The notes beneath the pieces are model-generated. The model saw only the letters and a program-made list of their open reading frames with translations. It had not been told where the DNA came from and did not search any database. Below are positions 52,525 through 60,942 of a stretch of 64,000 nucleotides of DNA, one piece after another. This DNA is from JASSUD01 sp031963415 (GTDB lineage Bacteria > Pseudomonadota > Gammaproteobacteria > Burkholderiales > Burkholderiaceae): the NCBI GenBank assembly GCA_031963415.1, contig JASSUI010000001.1:1922001-1986000 (forward strand), written 5' to 3'. The position numbers and the translations under genes are program-made. How positions within the stretch are numbered: the stretch's first letter is position 1; each line of letters opens with the position of its first letter.

Positions 52525-53163
52525 ATGAACTATCCTCATCCAATTATCGCCCGCGAAGGCTGGCCTTTTATCATTATTGCTGCGGCGGCGGCATTTTTTG
52601 TGAATGTATTAGCGGGTTTTAGTTGGGCCTGGCCGCTTTGGTTGCTTACGTTGTTTGTGTTGCAGTTTTTTCGTGATCCACCTCGTCCCATTCCAGCCCA
52701 ACCGAATGCTGTGCTGTGTCCGGCTGATGGCCGTGTGGTTGCTGTGCAAACCTGCCAAGATCCATACGCAAATCGTGAAGCACTGAAGATTAGCGTCTTT
52801 ATGAATGTGCTTAACGTTCATTCGCAACGCTCGCCAGTTGATGGCGTAGTTGTGCACGCTGGATACTTTCCAGGGTCATTTTTCAATGCGGCATTAGATA
52901 AAGCTTCACTGGAAAATGAGCGTAATGTATTGGTAATCTCTACGCCTACTGCGCACAACGTCACGGTTGTACAAATTGCGGGTTTAATTGCGCGTCGCAT
53001 TCTTTGTTATTCAAGTGTTGGTGATACGCTAGCGCGCGGACAGCGGTACGGTTTTATTCGTTTTGGCTCGCGCGTTGATGTCTATTTACCGCCTGGCAGT
53101 AAGCCATGCGTATCAATCGGTGACAAAGTAAAGGCAAGCTCAACGATACTGGCCGAATTTTGA
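52525..53163 (+). CDS. psd: Phosphatidylserine decarboxylase proenzyme
   Basis: A 212-residue membrane-associated enzyme making phosphatidylethanolamine. It belongs to the short type: two N-terminal hydrophobic segments (about 12-45), LNVHSQRSPVDGVVVHAGYFPGSFFNAALDKA in the centre, and the Gly-Ser in IRFGSRVDVYLP near residue 178, where self-cleavage creates the pyruvoyl group. It is followed by pssA, the preceding enzyme of the pathway, as in Burkholderia. Confidence 0.95.
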   Translation: MNYPHPIIAREGWPFIIIAAAAAFFVNVLAGFSWAWPLWLLTLFVLQFFRDPPRPIPAQPNAVLCPADGRVVAVQTCQDPYANREALKISVFMNVLNVHSQRSPVDGVVVHAGYFPGSFFNAALDKASLENERNVLVISTPTAHNVTVVQIAGLIARRILCYSSVGDTLARGQRYGFIRFGSRVDVYLPPGSKPCVSIGDKVKASSTILAEF

Positions 53164-53173
53164 CAATCTGCGG

Positions 53174-53266
53174 AAACGTTGAATAAATCGTGAGTAAGAA
53201 ACGCAACTAATACTCGCTAGGACGTAAGAGTGAGTTAACTTGTCGATTTCTGCTTATTCAGCGTCC
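53174..53266. repeat. Family C palindromic element between psd and pssA (C3)
   Basis: AACGTTGAATAAATCG on the left and CGATTTCTGCTTATTCAGCGTC on the right, related to the perfect copy at 37522-37616. Confidence 0.6.
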
Positions 53267-53306
53267 CCTTAAGTAGCTTATAGAAAGATTTCAGGGAGAG
53301 TATAGG

Positions 53307-54182
53307 ATGGCTGTTTTCAAACCTCGTCATACTCAACATAACGTAACGCGTTTCCCTCGACCATTTCGCAGGAAACCGAAAACAGATCATGTAAAAAGCG
53401 ATGGTTTACGTATTAGACGCCGACGGTTGCTAAGAGAGCGTGGTATTTATCTTTTGCCTAATGCTATTACGACAGCGGCCCTCTTCTGCGGCTTCTTCGC
53501 TATTGTGCAAGCAATGAATGCACATTTTGAAAACGCAGCCATCGCTATTTTTGCAGCGATGGTATTCGATTGCATGGATGGCCGTGTTGCGCGTCTGACC
53601 AAAACGCAAAGTACATTTGGCGCAGAGTACGATAGCTTGTCCGATATGGTCTCATTCGGTGTTGCACCAGCATTGCTGATGTATGAATGGATGCTGAAGG
53701 ATTTGGGCCGTTGGGGTTGGTTGGCTGCCTTTATCTATTGCGCATGCACTGCTCTACGTTTGGCACGTTTTAATACGAATTTGCATAAAGTTGATCATCG
53801 CTTCTTCCAAGGCTTGCCGTGTCCTCCTGCCGCTGCGTTGATTGCGGGTTTTGTTTGGTTGGTAGTTGATAATCGGATGCCAGTTAACTTAGCTTGGTTA
53901 CCGTGGTTAGCTTTCGCATTAACGCTTTATTCAGGCATGACGATGGTTTCCAATGCACCGTTTTATAGCGGTAAAGCGCTTGACGTACGGCACAGGGTGC
54001 CATTTGGTGTGATCTTATTGGTCGTTATTGCATTTGTGCTGATCTCTTCTGATCCCCCCATTGTTTTGTTTGGCCTGTTTATCCTGTATGGGTTTTCAGG
54101 GTATGTGTATTGGCCTATTCGTGCGATACGCACTCGAGGAAAGAAAATCGAGAGTGGGCAGGAAATTAAAAGTCCAGAATAA
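53307..54182 (+). CDS. pssA: CDP-diacylglycerol--serine O-phosphatidyltransferase
   Basis: A 291-residue integral membrane CDP-alcohol phosphatidyltransferase. It makes phosphatidylserine from the CdsA product and serine. The signature D-G-x2-A-R-x8-G-x3-D-x3-D is seen as DCMDGRVARLTKTQSTFGAEYDSLSD at about residues 89-114. Six to eight hydrophobic helices follow a basic N-terminal extension of about 50 residues (RRRRLLRERGIYLLPN). AGGGAGAG precedes the ATG. It pairs with psd 143 bases upstream. Confidence 0.95.
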   Translation: MAVFKPRHTQHNVTRFPRPFRRKPKTDHVKSDGLRIRRRRLLRERGIYLLPNAITTAALFCGFFAIVQAMNAHFENAAIAIFAAMVFDCMDGRVARLTKTQSTFGAEYDSLSDMVSFGVAPALLMYEWMLKDLGRWGWLAAFIYCACTALRLARFNTNLHKVDHRFFQGLPCPPAAALIAGFVWLVVDNRMPVNLAWLPWLAFALTLYSGMTMVSNAPFYSGKALDVRHRVPFGVILLVVIAFVLISSDPPIVLFGLFILYGFSGYVYWPIRAIRTRGKKIESGQEIKSPE

Positions 54183-54209
54183 CTTGAACTCGTTCCATAA
54201 TTATTCTTA

Positions 54210-54249
54210 AACCTCTGCATAATCCGATCGACGGTGTAATGCAGAGGTT
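54210..54249. repeat. Family D short palindrome before leuA
   Basis: AACCTCTGCAT (54210-54220) and ATGCAGAGGTT (54239-54249) pair perfectly. The right arm supplies an ATG in frame with leuA, which creates a false upstream start. Confidence 0.8.
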
Positions 54250-54286
54250 CTTCAATAACTTATCTTCCTTATTCTTCTCACCTGCT

Positions 54287-55843
54287 ATGGCAGAAAAACT
54301 CATTATTTTCGATACGACATTGCGTGATGGCGAGCAATCTCCCGGCGCATCGATGACCAAAGAAGAAAAAATCCTGATCGCTAAACAACTAGAACGTTTG
54401 CGTGTCGATGTGATTGAAGCCGGTTTCGCCGCTAGCTCCCCTGGAGATTTTGAAGCTGTTCAATCAATTGCAGCGACTGTCAAAGACAGTATTGTTTGTA
54501 GTCTTGCGCGGGCCAATCTAAAAGATATCGAGCGTGCCGGCGAAGCGCTGCGGGGAGCTCAATGTGGACGCATTCACACGTTTATTGCGACCTCACCGTT
54601 GCACATGGCGAAAAAACTGCGCATGACACCAGAGCAAGTATTAGAGCAAGCGCGGCTAGCTGTACGTCATGCGAGGCAATTTACGTCGGATGTTGAGTTC
54701 TCGCCAGAAGATGGGAGTCGCTCAGAATTAGATTTTTTATGTCGCGTGTTAGAGGCTGTCATTGCAGAAGGTGCAACCACCATCAATATCACTGACACAG
54801 TAGGTTATGGGTTGCCCGAAATGTTTGGCCATTTAGTTAAAACATTGCGTGAACGTGTGCCTAATTCTGCGCAAGCGGTTTGGTCAGTACATTGCCATAA
54901 TGATTTAGGGATGGCGGTCGCCAATTCGCTAGCAGGGGTCAAGATAGGGGGCGCGCGTCAAATTGAATGCACGATTAACGGGTTAGGTGAGCGAGCAGGT
55001 AACACGGCGCTCGAAGAGGTCGTGATGGCAGTGCGCACGCGTAAAGATTATTTTGGGTTAGATGTCGGGGTTGATACAACGCAGATTTTGGCTACATCAA
55101 AACTTGTGTCGCATATTACGGGGTTTAATGTGCAGCCGAATAAAGCAGTGGTTGGCGCCAATGCATTTGCGCATGCGTCAGGCATTCATCAAGACGGTAT
55201 CTTAAAAGCGAGAGACACCTACGAAATTATGCGGGCTGAAGATATCGGTTGGAGCACGAACAAAATCGTGCTTGGCAAATTATCAGGGCGTAACGCATTT
55301 AAGCAAAGACTACATGAGTTAGGTATCGAGTTGCTAGATGATGAAGCACTTAATGCCGCTTTTGCACGCTTTAAAGAGCTAGCTGACCGTAAAGCGGAAA
55401 TTCATGATGAAGACATCATTACATTGGTTTCTGATAAAGAAATAGCTGATGCTGGCGATGAGCAATACAAATTTATTTCGCTGGTACAGAACTCAAAGAC
55501 TAACGCTGAGCCGCAAGCACAGATTGAATTATTGATTGACGGGGAAAAAGTGATCAGTGAAGCAGCAGGTAATGGTCCTGTCGATGCCACTTTTAACGCG
55601 CTTGAAAAACACATTAACAGCGGTGCTGAATTACTACTGTATTCCGTGAACGCGATTACTGCGGGTACTCAGGCGCAAGGTGAAGTCACTGTGCGGCTTG
55701 CGAAGGCGGGTAGGATCGTGAATGGCGTAGGTACTGATCTAGACATCATCGCAGCTTCCGCCAAAGCCTACTTGGCGGCACTGAATAAATTGCAAGCGAA
55801 AACGACTAGGTTGAATCCGCAAACGCTGCAAATCGAAACTTAA
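54287..55843 (+). CDS. leuA: 2-isopropylmalate synthase
   Basis: A 518-residue enzyme committing 2-ketoisovalerate to leucine. The catalytic TIM-barrel begins LIIFDTTLRDGEQSPGASM and has the metal motif HCHNDLGMAVANSLAG. The C-terminal regulatory domain for leucine feedback covers about 390-510. The start MAEKLIIF at 54287 agrees with the family; an ATG at 54239 would add 16 residues encoded by a palindromic repeat. It follows pssA by 104 bases. Confidence 0.95.
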   Translation: MAEKLIIFDTTLRDGEQSPGASMTKEEKILIAKQLERLRVDVIEAGFAASSPGDFEAVQSIAATVKDSIVCSLARANLKDIERAGEALRGAQCGRIHTFIATSPLHMAKKLRMTPEQVLEQARLAVRHARQFTSDVEFSPEDGSRSELDFLCRVLEAVIAEGATTINITDTVGYGLPEMFGHLVKTLRERVPNSAQAVWSVHCHNDLGMAVANSLAGVKIGGARQIECTINGLGERAGNTALEEVVMAVRTRKDYFGLDVGVDTTQILATSKLVSHITGFNVQPNKAVVGANAFAHASGIHQDGILKARDTYEIMRAEDIGWSTNKIVLGKLSGRNAFKQRLHELGIELLDDEALNAAFARFKELADRKAEIHDEDIITLVSDKEIADAGDEQYKFISLVQNSKTNAEPQAQIELLIDGEKVISEAAGNGPVDATFNALEKHINSGAELLLYSVNAITAGTQAQGEVTVRLAKAGRIVNGVGTDLDIIAASAKAYLAALNKLQAKTTRLNPQTLQIET

Positions 55844-55880
55844 TTGGCAGTATCTAAGCGTAATTATCTTGTGTGCAGAA

Positions 55881-55936
55881 GGTACTGAATAAACGATAGG
55901 CGGTGTTATTTGGTCGCTTACAGTTAATTCAGTACC
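55881..55936. repeat. Family C-like short palindrome after leuA (C4)
   Basis: GGTACTGAATAAAC pairs with GTTAATTCAGTACC at 12 or more of 14 positions. It could act as a weak terminator although no T run follows. Confidence 0.6.
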
Positions 55937-56008
55937 CCTTAGTATTTTCTTGGCTTGCCCTCGCTTTAATTTTTTATTTATGTGGAAGAGGTTCTGTTTA
56001 ATATTATT

Positions 56009-56833
56009 TTATAAGCCAAATGACGCTATTGCACTTTCTAAATTTTTAGCTTTTGCTTCTTTTATTTTTTTAGGCGCATCACTAATTCTTTCATGCGTTT
56101 TTGATATTTCCTCAAGTACTTTATACGCTCTCGGATCTATGTCATGAGATATTCTGTCTAGGCAAACGCTAGTGGATTTTAGATCTCTGTATTGTGTTTG
56201 GTTTTCCTCTAGATCAGAGAATTTTTCCTTTAAAATGGCTAAACGGATATTTAAGGTAAAAATATAAGAGTGGGAGGCTTGATCAATAGATGCTTTCTGG
56301 AAAAAAGGATAAATATCTGTTTTTACAGATTTTTCTGATAAAAATTTAGGCTTTTTGAGTCGATCAGCCTGGTTTTCTAAGAAAATTAAAAAATTATTGA
56401 GCACTTTAATGCTATTCATTAATTCATTGCTTTCGCCTTCATCATTTAACTGATTGACTGCTTCACTAGGTTTAATACCCAACATATTTCTAACCATATG
56501 GGCTGTAATCACACATCCTAAATCGAGAAGTTGAGTGCGTAACGAACCAATTTTCTGTTTCAAATCATCCATCAAATAGTCAGAAGCAGACGAATTTGTC
56601 GAGCTGCTTGAAGAAATTTTGTTTAATGGAATATTAAAAATATTATTTAATTCATTAACTCTTTCTTCTAAATTTGATATTTTTTTTGAGGCTATCGCTA
56701 TTTGATGTAATTCTGGTAATTGATTGATGTTTATCTTTTGCGATGATTGCCTCGCGTGTGGGTCTCTTGATTTTAACTGCGAGAATAAATTAACGGTACT
56801 CATAAAATGGATGATGGATGGGAAAAGGCACAC
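56009..56833 (-). CDS. Hypothetical coiled-coil protein, AT-rich gene
   Basis: A 274-residue protein I do not recognise, or 264 residues if the ATG at 56803 is used. The GTG at 56833 has AAGAGA nearby, while the ATG has no visible ribosome site. After a Ser/Gln/Arg-rich N-terminus (LFSQLKSRDPHARQSSQK) there is a helix with ISNLEERVNELNNIF, a run of Ser/Thr/Asn (KISSSSSTNSSASD) near residues 95-105, then several helices rich in Leu, Lys and Asp. No signal peptide or membrane segment is seen. Codon use is AT-rich, unlike leuA and iscR on either side, which suggests recent acquisition. Secreted-effector function is possible but unproven. Confidence 0.6.
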   Translation of the reverse strand: MCLFPSIIHFMSTVNLFSQLKSRDPHARQSSQKININQLPELHQIAIASKKISNLEERVNELNNIFNIPLNKISSSSSTNSSASDYLMDDLKQKIGSLRTQLLDLGCVITAHMVRNMLGIKPSEAVNQLNDEGESNELMNSIKVLNNFLIFLENQADRLKKPKFLSEKSVKTDIYPFFQKASIDQASHSYIFTLNIRLAILKEKFSDLEENQTQYRDLKSTSVCLDRISHDIDPRAYKVLEEISKTHERISDAPKKIKEAKAKNLESAIASFGL

Positions 56834-57282
56834 TTTATTTCTCTTATAGGTAATATTAATTTATATTTAAAGATAATTTATTTATTTGAAATTAATATTA
56901 ATTTTGATATTGGATTGTATATTCTTTGTGTGCCTTTGGATGATAAATTTCCTGTCCAAAAATCCTATTTTTAATTAGAGAAAAATTCTGTATCAATTTT
57001 TTTGAAATCACGTCTCGTTAAGACAGCATTGAGAGTGATCGGAAAGAATGGCTTAATTGATTATTGATATGATTTATTAGGCTAAGAAAATTCTGTAAAG
57101 TCTGGGTAAAATTTCTGTAAAACTTCAAGGTCGGTAGGATAATAAATAGAGGTCTTCCTCTTTTTCATTGAATACTAATGCGTTGGTATCAAAAGTATGT
57201 CTTGCCCTTGGATGGGAGGGCAGAAGTTCTTAAGAATCAGACCTTAAATTTATCTGAACGCGCTTGAAGCCCAGCAGATCTG
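56834..57282. other. AT-rich non-coding stretch upstream of the isc promoter
   Basis: No supported gene. Bases 56860-57060 are strongly AT-rich. Bases 57065-57225 resemble the sctT-sctC spacer (ATTGATATGA, CAAGGTCGG, ATACTAATG, GTATGTCTTGCCCTTGG). Confidence 0.5.
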
Positions 57283-57307
57283 ATGCTTGACTAAATCTGT
57301 CAGCTAT
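57283..57307 (+). promoter_or_regulatory. IscR type 1 binding site, upstream copy
   Basis: Begins ATGCTTGAC and ends GTCAGCTAT. By my count 23 of 25 positions agree with the E. coli type 1 IscR consensus (ATASYYGAC then an AT-rich centre then GTCRRSTAT), as remembered. It covers the -35 box of the isc promoter. Confidence 0.75.
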
Positions 57308-57314
57308 TTATACT
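57287..57314 (+). promoter_or_regulatory. Sigma-70 promoter of the isc operon
   Basis: -35 TTGACT (57287-57292), 16 bases, -10 TATACT (57309-57314). Both boxes are covered by the two IscR sites, so holo-IscR would repress its own operon. The predicted transcript starts near 57321, about 155 bases before the iscR ATG. Confidence 0.75.
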
Positions 57315-57334
57315 TGAGAAAATTTGTCGGGAAT
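57310..57334 (+). promoter_or_regulatory. IscR type 1 binding site, downstream copy
   Basis: Begins ATACTTGAG and ends GTCGGGAAT; 21 of 25 positions agree with the type 1 consensus. It overlaps the -10 box and start site and is spaced 27 bases from the first copy, a tandem layout like that of E. coli iscR. Confidence 0.7.
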
Positions 57335-57477
57335 AGAAATTTCTAGAAAAATGCTGAATGAACCGGGAGTAAGGAATGGTTCTTTGCTGGATAGTAAAAG
57401 AGAGCTAGCAAAGAGATATGATTCCGCTCCCGGTTTGCCATTTGTTTGAACGCCTTTCTGTTATTGCCCCTGTATCT

Positions 57478-58044
57478 ATGAGACTCACTACAACAGGCCG
57501 TTTTGCCGTGACAGCCATGCTTGATTTGGCTATGCAGGGTGAGAAAGGGCATGTGACGCTTGCAGATATTAGTCAACGCCAGGGAATCTCGCAGTCTTAT
57601 CTCGAGCAGCTGTTTGCCAAGCTGCGCCGCCACGAAGTGGTAGTTAGCTTGCGTGGGAGACGTGGCGGCTATCGATTGGCGCGTAACCCCGAGCTAATTA
57701 CTGTGGCCGACATTATCATCGCAGTGGATGAGCCTTTAGATGCCACGCGATGCGGCGGCAAAGGAAATTGCACAGGCACTGAAGATCATGGCGGCCATTG
57801 TATGACGCACCATTTATGGTCAACCCTCACGCAAAAAATGCTTGAGTTTTTAGCTTCTGTTTCGATTAAAGAATTGGTTGAACAGCAACGCTTGCGCATA
57901 CACCATCACACACAGCACCAGGATGAGCAGTTCGCGAAGATACCGCTTCAAATAGAAGAGGGCAATGCGTCGTTGGCGCAAACTCATTCAATGAAGGCAC
58001 ACCCACCTCATACAACCGCATGCGCTTTTGGAGTTAAGCAATGA
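57478..58044 (+). CDS. iscR: Fe-S cluster-sensing regulator IscR
   Basis: A 188-residue Rrf2-family repressor. The winged helix-turn-helix covers residues 1-80 (MRLTTTGRFAVTAMLDLAMQ, then SQSYLEQLFAKLRR and GRRGGYRLAR). Cluster ligands are C92, C98 and C108, with His at 111; compared with the E. coli spacing (92, 98, 104, 107) there are four extra residues in the loop. The C-terminal about 35 residues are His/Gln-rich. The ATG at 57478 is chosen by family start; an upstream ATG at 57418 would add 20 residues. Its stop overlaps iscS (ATGA). Confidence 0.95.
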   Translation: MRLTTTGRFAVTAMLDLAMQGEKGHVTLADISQRQGISQSYLEQLFAKLRRHEVVVSLRGRRGGYRLARNPELITVADIIIAVDEPLDATRCGGKGNCTGTEDHGGHCMTHHLWSTLTQKMLEFLASVSIKELVEQQRLRIHHHTQHQDEQFAKIPLQIEEGNASLAQTHSMKAHPPHTTACAFGVKQ

Positions 58045-59270
58045 AGCATGGTCAAAATACCTTGCAATTACCTATTTATATGGATTACAGCGCTACGACC
58101 CCGATTGATCCACGGGTCGTAGACAAAATGGCAGAAAGTTTACGTAACCAATTTGGTAACCCAGCTTCGCGCAGTCATTCGTATGGTTGGCAGGCAGAAC
58201 AAGCGGTTGAAAATGCGCGTGAACAAATTGCAGCGCTCGTAAACTGTGATCCACGAGAAATTGTTTGGACTTCAGGCGCGACTGAGTCGGATAACTTAGC
58301 AATAAAAGGCGCAGCGAATTTTTACAAAGGTAAAGGAAAGCACATCATTACTGTCAAAACCGAGCATAAGGCTGTACTCGATACTTGCCGGGAGCTTGAG
58401 CGCCAAGGTTTTACAGTGACTTATCTGGATGTGCTTGAAAACGGGCTGCTAGATTTAGAGGCTTTTCAGCAAGCGATTCGTCCCGATACGATTTTGGTAT
58501 CCGTGATGTTCGTCAACAATGAGATTGGCGTAATTCAAGACATCGAGAAAATCGGCGAAATCTGCCGAGCAAAAGGCATTATTTTTCACGTCGATGCGGC
58601 ACAGGCCCCGGGCAAAGTTCAGATTGACTTAGCCAAATTAAAAGTCGATTTAATGGCTTTTTCTGCGCATAAAGTTTACGGTCCGAAAGGCATCGGTGCG
58701 CTCTACGTGCGGCGCAAACCGCGTGTACGCCTGGAAGCGCAAATGCATGGCGGAGGCCATGAACGGGGAATGCGTTCAGGTACATTGCCAACCCATCAAA
58801 TTGTTGGCATGGGTGAGGCGTTCCGCTTAGCACGTGAAGAAATGGCCTATGAGAATGAGCGTATTCGTATGCTGCGTGATAGGTTGTTAGCTGGCCTAAG
58901 CGAAATTGAAGAGGTTTATGTGAATGGCGATATGGAAGCGCGCATTCCGCATAACCTAAATATCAGTTTTAATTTTGTTGAAGGCGAATCACTGATTATG
59001 GCGATTAAAGACGTCGCGGTTTCGTCTGGTTCAGCCTGCACCTCGGCCTCACTTGAACCTTCTTACGTATTACGCGCGCTAGGCCGTAACGATGAACTGG
59101 CGCATAGCTCTATTCGTTTTACGCTTGGACGCTTTACCACTGAGGCAGAAGTGGATTACGTCGTGAATTTAGTAAAGAGCAGAATTAGCAAATTGCGTGA
59201 TTTATCACCGCTTTGGGAAATGCATCAAGAAGGGATTGATTTGAACGCAGTCCAATGGGCTGCGCATTAA
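58041..59270 (+). CDS. iscS: Cysteine desulfurase IscS
   Basis: A 409-residue PLP enzyme that supplies sulfur from cysteine for Fe-S clusters. The PLP Lys is K211 in SAHKVYGPKG, and the persulfide Cys is C333 in SSGSACTSAS. The start LPIYMDYSATTPIDPRV is typical. It overlaps iscR by 4 bases and precedes iscU by 64 bases. The C-terminal LSPLWEMHQEGIDL, which contacts IscU, is intact. Confidence 0.97.
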   Translation: MKHGQNTLQLPIYMDYSATTPIDPRVVDKMAESLRNQFGNPASRSHSYGWQAEQAVENAREQIAALVNCDPREIVWTSGATESDNLAIKGAANFYKGKGKHIITVKTEHKAVLDTCRELERQGFTVTYLDVLENGLLDLEAFQQAIRPDTILVSVMFVNNEIGVIQDIEKIGEICRAKGIIFHVDAAQAPGKVQIDLAKLKVDLMAFSAHKVYGPKGIGALYVRRKPRVRLEAQMHGGGHERGMRSGTLPTHQIVGMGEAFRLAREEMAYENERIRMLRDRLLAGLSEIEEVYVNGDMEARIPHNLNISFNFVEGESLIMAIKDVAVSSGSACTSASLEPSYVLRALGRNDELAHSSIRFTLGRFTTEAEVDYVVNLVKSRISKLRDLSPLWEMHQEGIDLNAVQWAAH

Positions 59271-59334
59271 AGAAATGTTGAGTAAATTCGGTGTTTGCGG
59301 TAGTGCGCAAAGCTAGTGAGTTAGGAGAAGTAAG

Positions 59335-59754
59335 ATGGCATACAGCGAGAAAGTACTCGATCACTTTGAAAACCCACGTAATGTTGGCTCTTTCGGAAAA
59401 GACGAAGAGGGAGTGGGTACCGGTATGGTCGGTGCACCTGCGTGCGGCGATGTAATGAAATTGCAAATCCGCGTCAAGGATGGTCGCATTGAAGACGTGA
59501 AATCTAAAACTTATGGTTGTGGTTCGGCGATTGCCTCTAGCTCGTTTTTAACAGAGCGAGTGAAAGGGTTGACGCTAGACGAAGCGGCGGCAATTAAAAA
59601 TACCGAAATTGCCGAAGAGCTAGCGCTGCCACCCGTGAAAATTCACTGCTCAATCTTGGCCGAAGACGCGATTAAAGCTGCGATTGCTGACTACAAAAAA
59701 CGCTATGGCGAAACCGTGCAGCGCGAGTCAGTTGAAGCTGCTCCGGCAGCCTAA
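59335..59754 (+). CDS. iscU: Fe-S cluster scaffold protein IscU
   Basis: A 139-residue scaffold on which clusters are assembled. Ligand Cys residues are in GAPACGDVMK, TYGCGSAIAS and KIHCSILAEDAI. LPPVK just before the third Cys is the HscA recognition motif. AGGAGAAG precedes the ATG. The tail after residue 128 (VQRESVEAAPAA) is slightly longer than in E. coli. Confidence 0.98.
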   Translation: MAYSEKVLDHFENPRNVGSFGKDEEGVGTGMVGAPACGDVMKLQIRVKDGRIEDVKSKTYGCGSAIASSSFLTERVKGLTLDEAAAIKNTEIAEELALPPVKIHCSILAEDAIKAAIADYKKRYGETVQRESVEAAPAA

Positions 59755-59805
59755 TTGATCTAATCTGGAAAGAAGGCAGAACAGTTATTAATGTTCTGAA
59801 GAAAT

Positions 59806-60129
59806 ATGACAGTGATGCTTACAGAGAAAGCCGCTGCACGGGTGCGCAAGCAGTTAGATCAGCGTGGCAAGGGTTTAGGCTTACGCTTGGGCGTGCGAAC
59901 CTCTGGCTGTGCGCAGCTTGCGTATAAGCTTGAGTACGTTGATGAGCTTACAGCAGGCGATGAGATATTTGAAAGTCACGGTGTAAAAGTCGTGGTGAAC
60001 CAGAAGAGTTTGCCTTACTTATCTGGCACCGAACTTGATTACGTGCGTGAGGGAGTGAACGAGGGTTTCAAGTTCAATAACCCAAATGCCAAAGATGAAT
60101 GCGGCTGTGGTGAATCTTTCCGTGTTTGA
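59806..60129 (+). CDS. iscA: Iron-sulfur cluster assembly protein IscA
   Basis: A 107-residue A-type carrier. The three ligand cysteines C35 (RTSGCAQLAY), C99 and C101 (DECGCGESF) are at the same positions as in the E. coli protein. It is 51 bases after iscU, and its end overlaps hscB. Confidence 0.97.
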   Translation: MTVMLTEKAAARVRKQLDQRGKGLGLRLGVRTSGCAQLAYKLEYVDELTAGDEIFESHGVKVVVNQKSLPYLSGTELDYVREGVNEGFKFNNPNAKDECGCGESFRV

Positions 60130-60667
60130 AGCGCGTCCTCAAACCCATTTTGAACTTTTTGACTTGCCAGTGCGTTTTGCGCTTGATATGCGTGCGCTGG
60201 AACAAGCATATCGCACCGTGCAAGCGCAAGTTCATCCAGATCGTTTTGCTGCAGCAGGCGCCGCGCAAAAACGCCTTGCTACGCAATGGGCAGCACAAGC
60301 TAACGAAGCTTATCAAGTATTGAAAACCCCACTCAAGCGAGCGATTTATTTATTGCATTTACAGGGCATTGATGTAAAGGCTGAAGATAACACTGCGCTT
60401 GATGCTGATTTTTTAATGCAGCAACTGACTTGGCGTGAACAAATTGAAGAAGCCTGTGCTGAAAAAAATAGTGCGGAGCTGCACACGCTTTTGGACACGC
60501 TAACTGAGGAAAAGCGTAGCCGTTTTCAGGCGCTGGCTGATTTGCTTGAAGCTTTAGCAGATGAGCCAACGCGGCAAGCGGCTGCAGATGCCGTACGGCA
60601 ATTAATGTTTATTGAGCGCGTGCTCCAAGAAATTAACAGACAACTTGATGAGCTTGAGCAAATTTAA
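60122..60667 (+). CDS. hscB: Co-chaperone HscB (J-protein)
   Basis: A 181-residue J-domain protein that brings IscU to HscA. The HPD motif is in AQVHPDRFAAAG, and a C-terminal three-helix bundle follows. The start is uncertain: GTG at 60122, overlapping the iscA stop by 8 bases, gives a family-like N-terminus (FEARPQTHFELFDLPVRF). ATGs at 60086 and 60095 inside iscA would add 12 or 9 residues. Confidence 0.92.
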   Translation: MFEARPQTHFELFDLPVRFALDMRALEQAYRTVQAQVHPDRFAAAGAAQKRLATQWAAQANEAYQVLKTPLKRAIYLLHLQGIDVKAEDNTALDADFLMQQLTWREQIEEACAEKNSAELHTLLDTLTEEKRSRFQALADLLEALADEPTRQAAADAVRQLMFIERVLQEINRQLDELEQI

Positions 60668-60669
60668 AC

Positions 60670-60836
60670 GCCTGTTCGTGATCTCGAAGAAGAGGATATT
60701 GAGGGGATCGGTAGTCATATTAGGATTCCTTCCTCATGCCGAAGAATAGTAGGTTGGGGTGACGAAGGAACCCCAACATGCATACCAATGACCTTTCATA
60801 TCTTCCTATCTGGAAATCATAAACAGACTCCAAGGA
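60670..60836. repeat. Family B palindromic element between hscB and hscA
   Basis: Ends CTGTTCGTGATCTCGAAG and TCTGGAAATCATAAACAGA. The core GTAGGTTGGGGTGACGAAGG (60749-60768) continues with AACCCCAACATG, a strong TTGGGGT/AACCCCAA hairpin. It splits an otherwise tight operon; a partial family C end (GCGATTTATTCAATGCTTCG) follows at about 60870. Confidence 0.8.
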
Positions 60837-60942
60837 AACACGCCCCCAAACAGAAGCAATATGTTTTTGCGATTTATTCAATGCTTCGTTAAGAGCCACA
60901 CCCTCGCTCATCAGTTTGACAACCTATTCAATTCAATCATTC

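Noticed and set aside
55950..56147. 65-codon plus-strand frame after leuA
   Set aside because: Antisense to the 3' end of the coiled-coil gene, hydrophobic by composition of AT-rich sequence, without a ribosome site.
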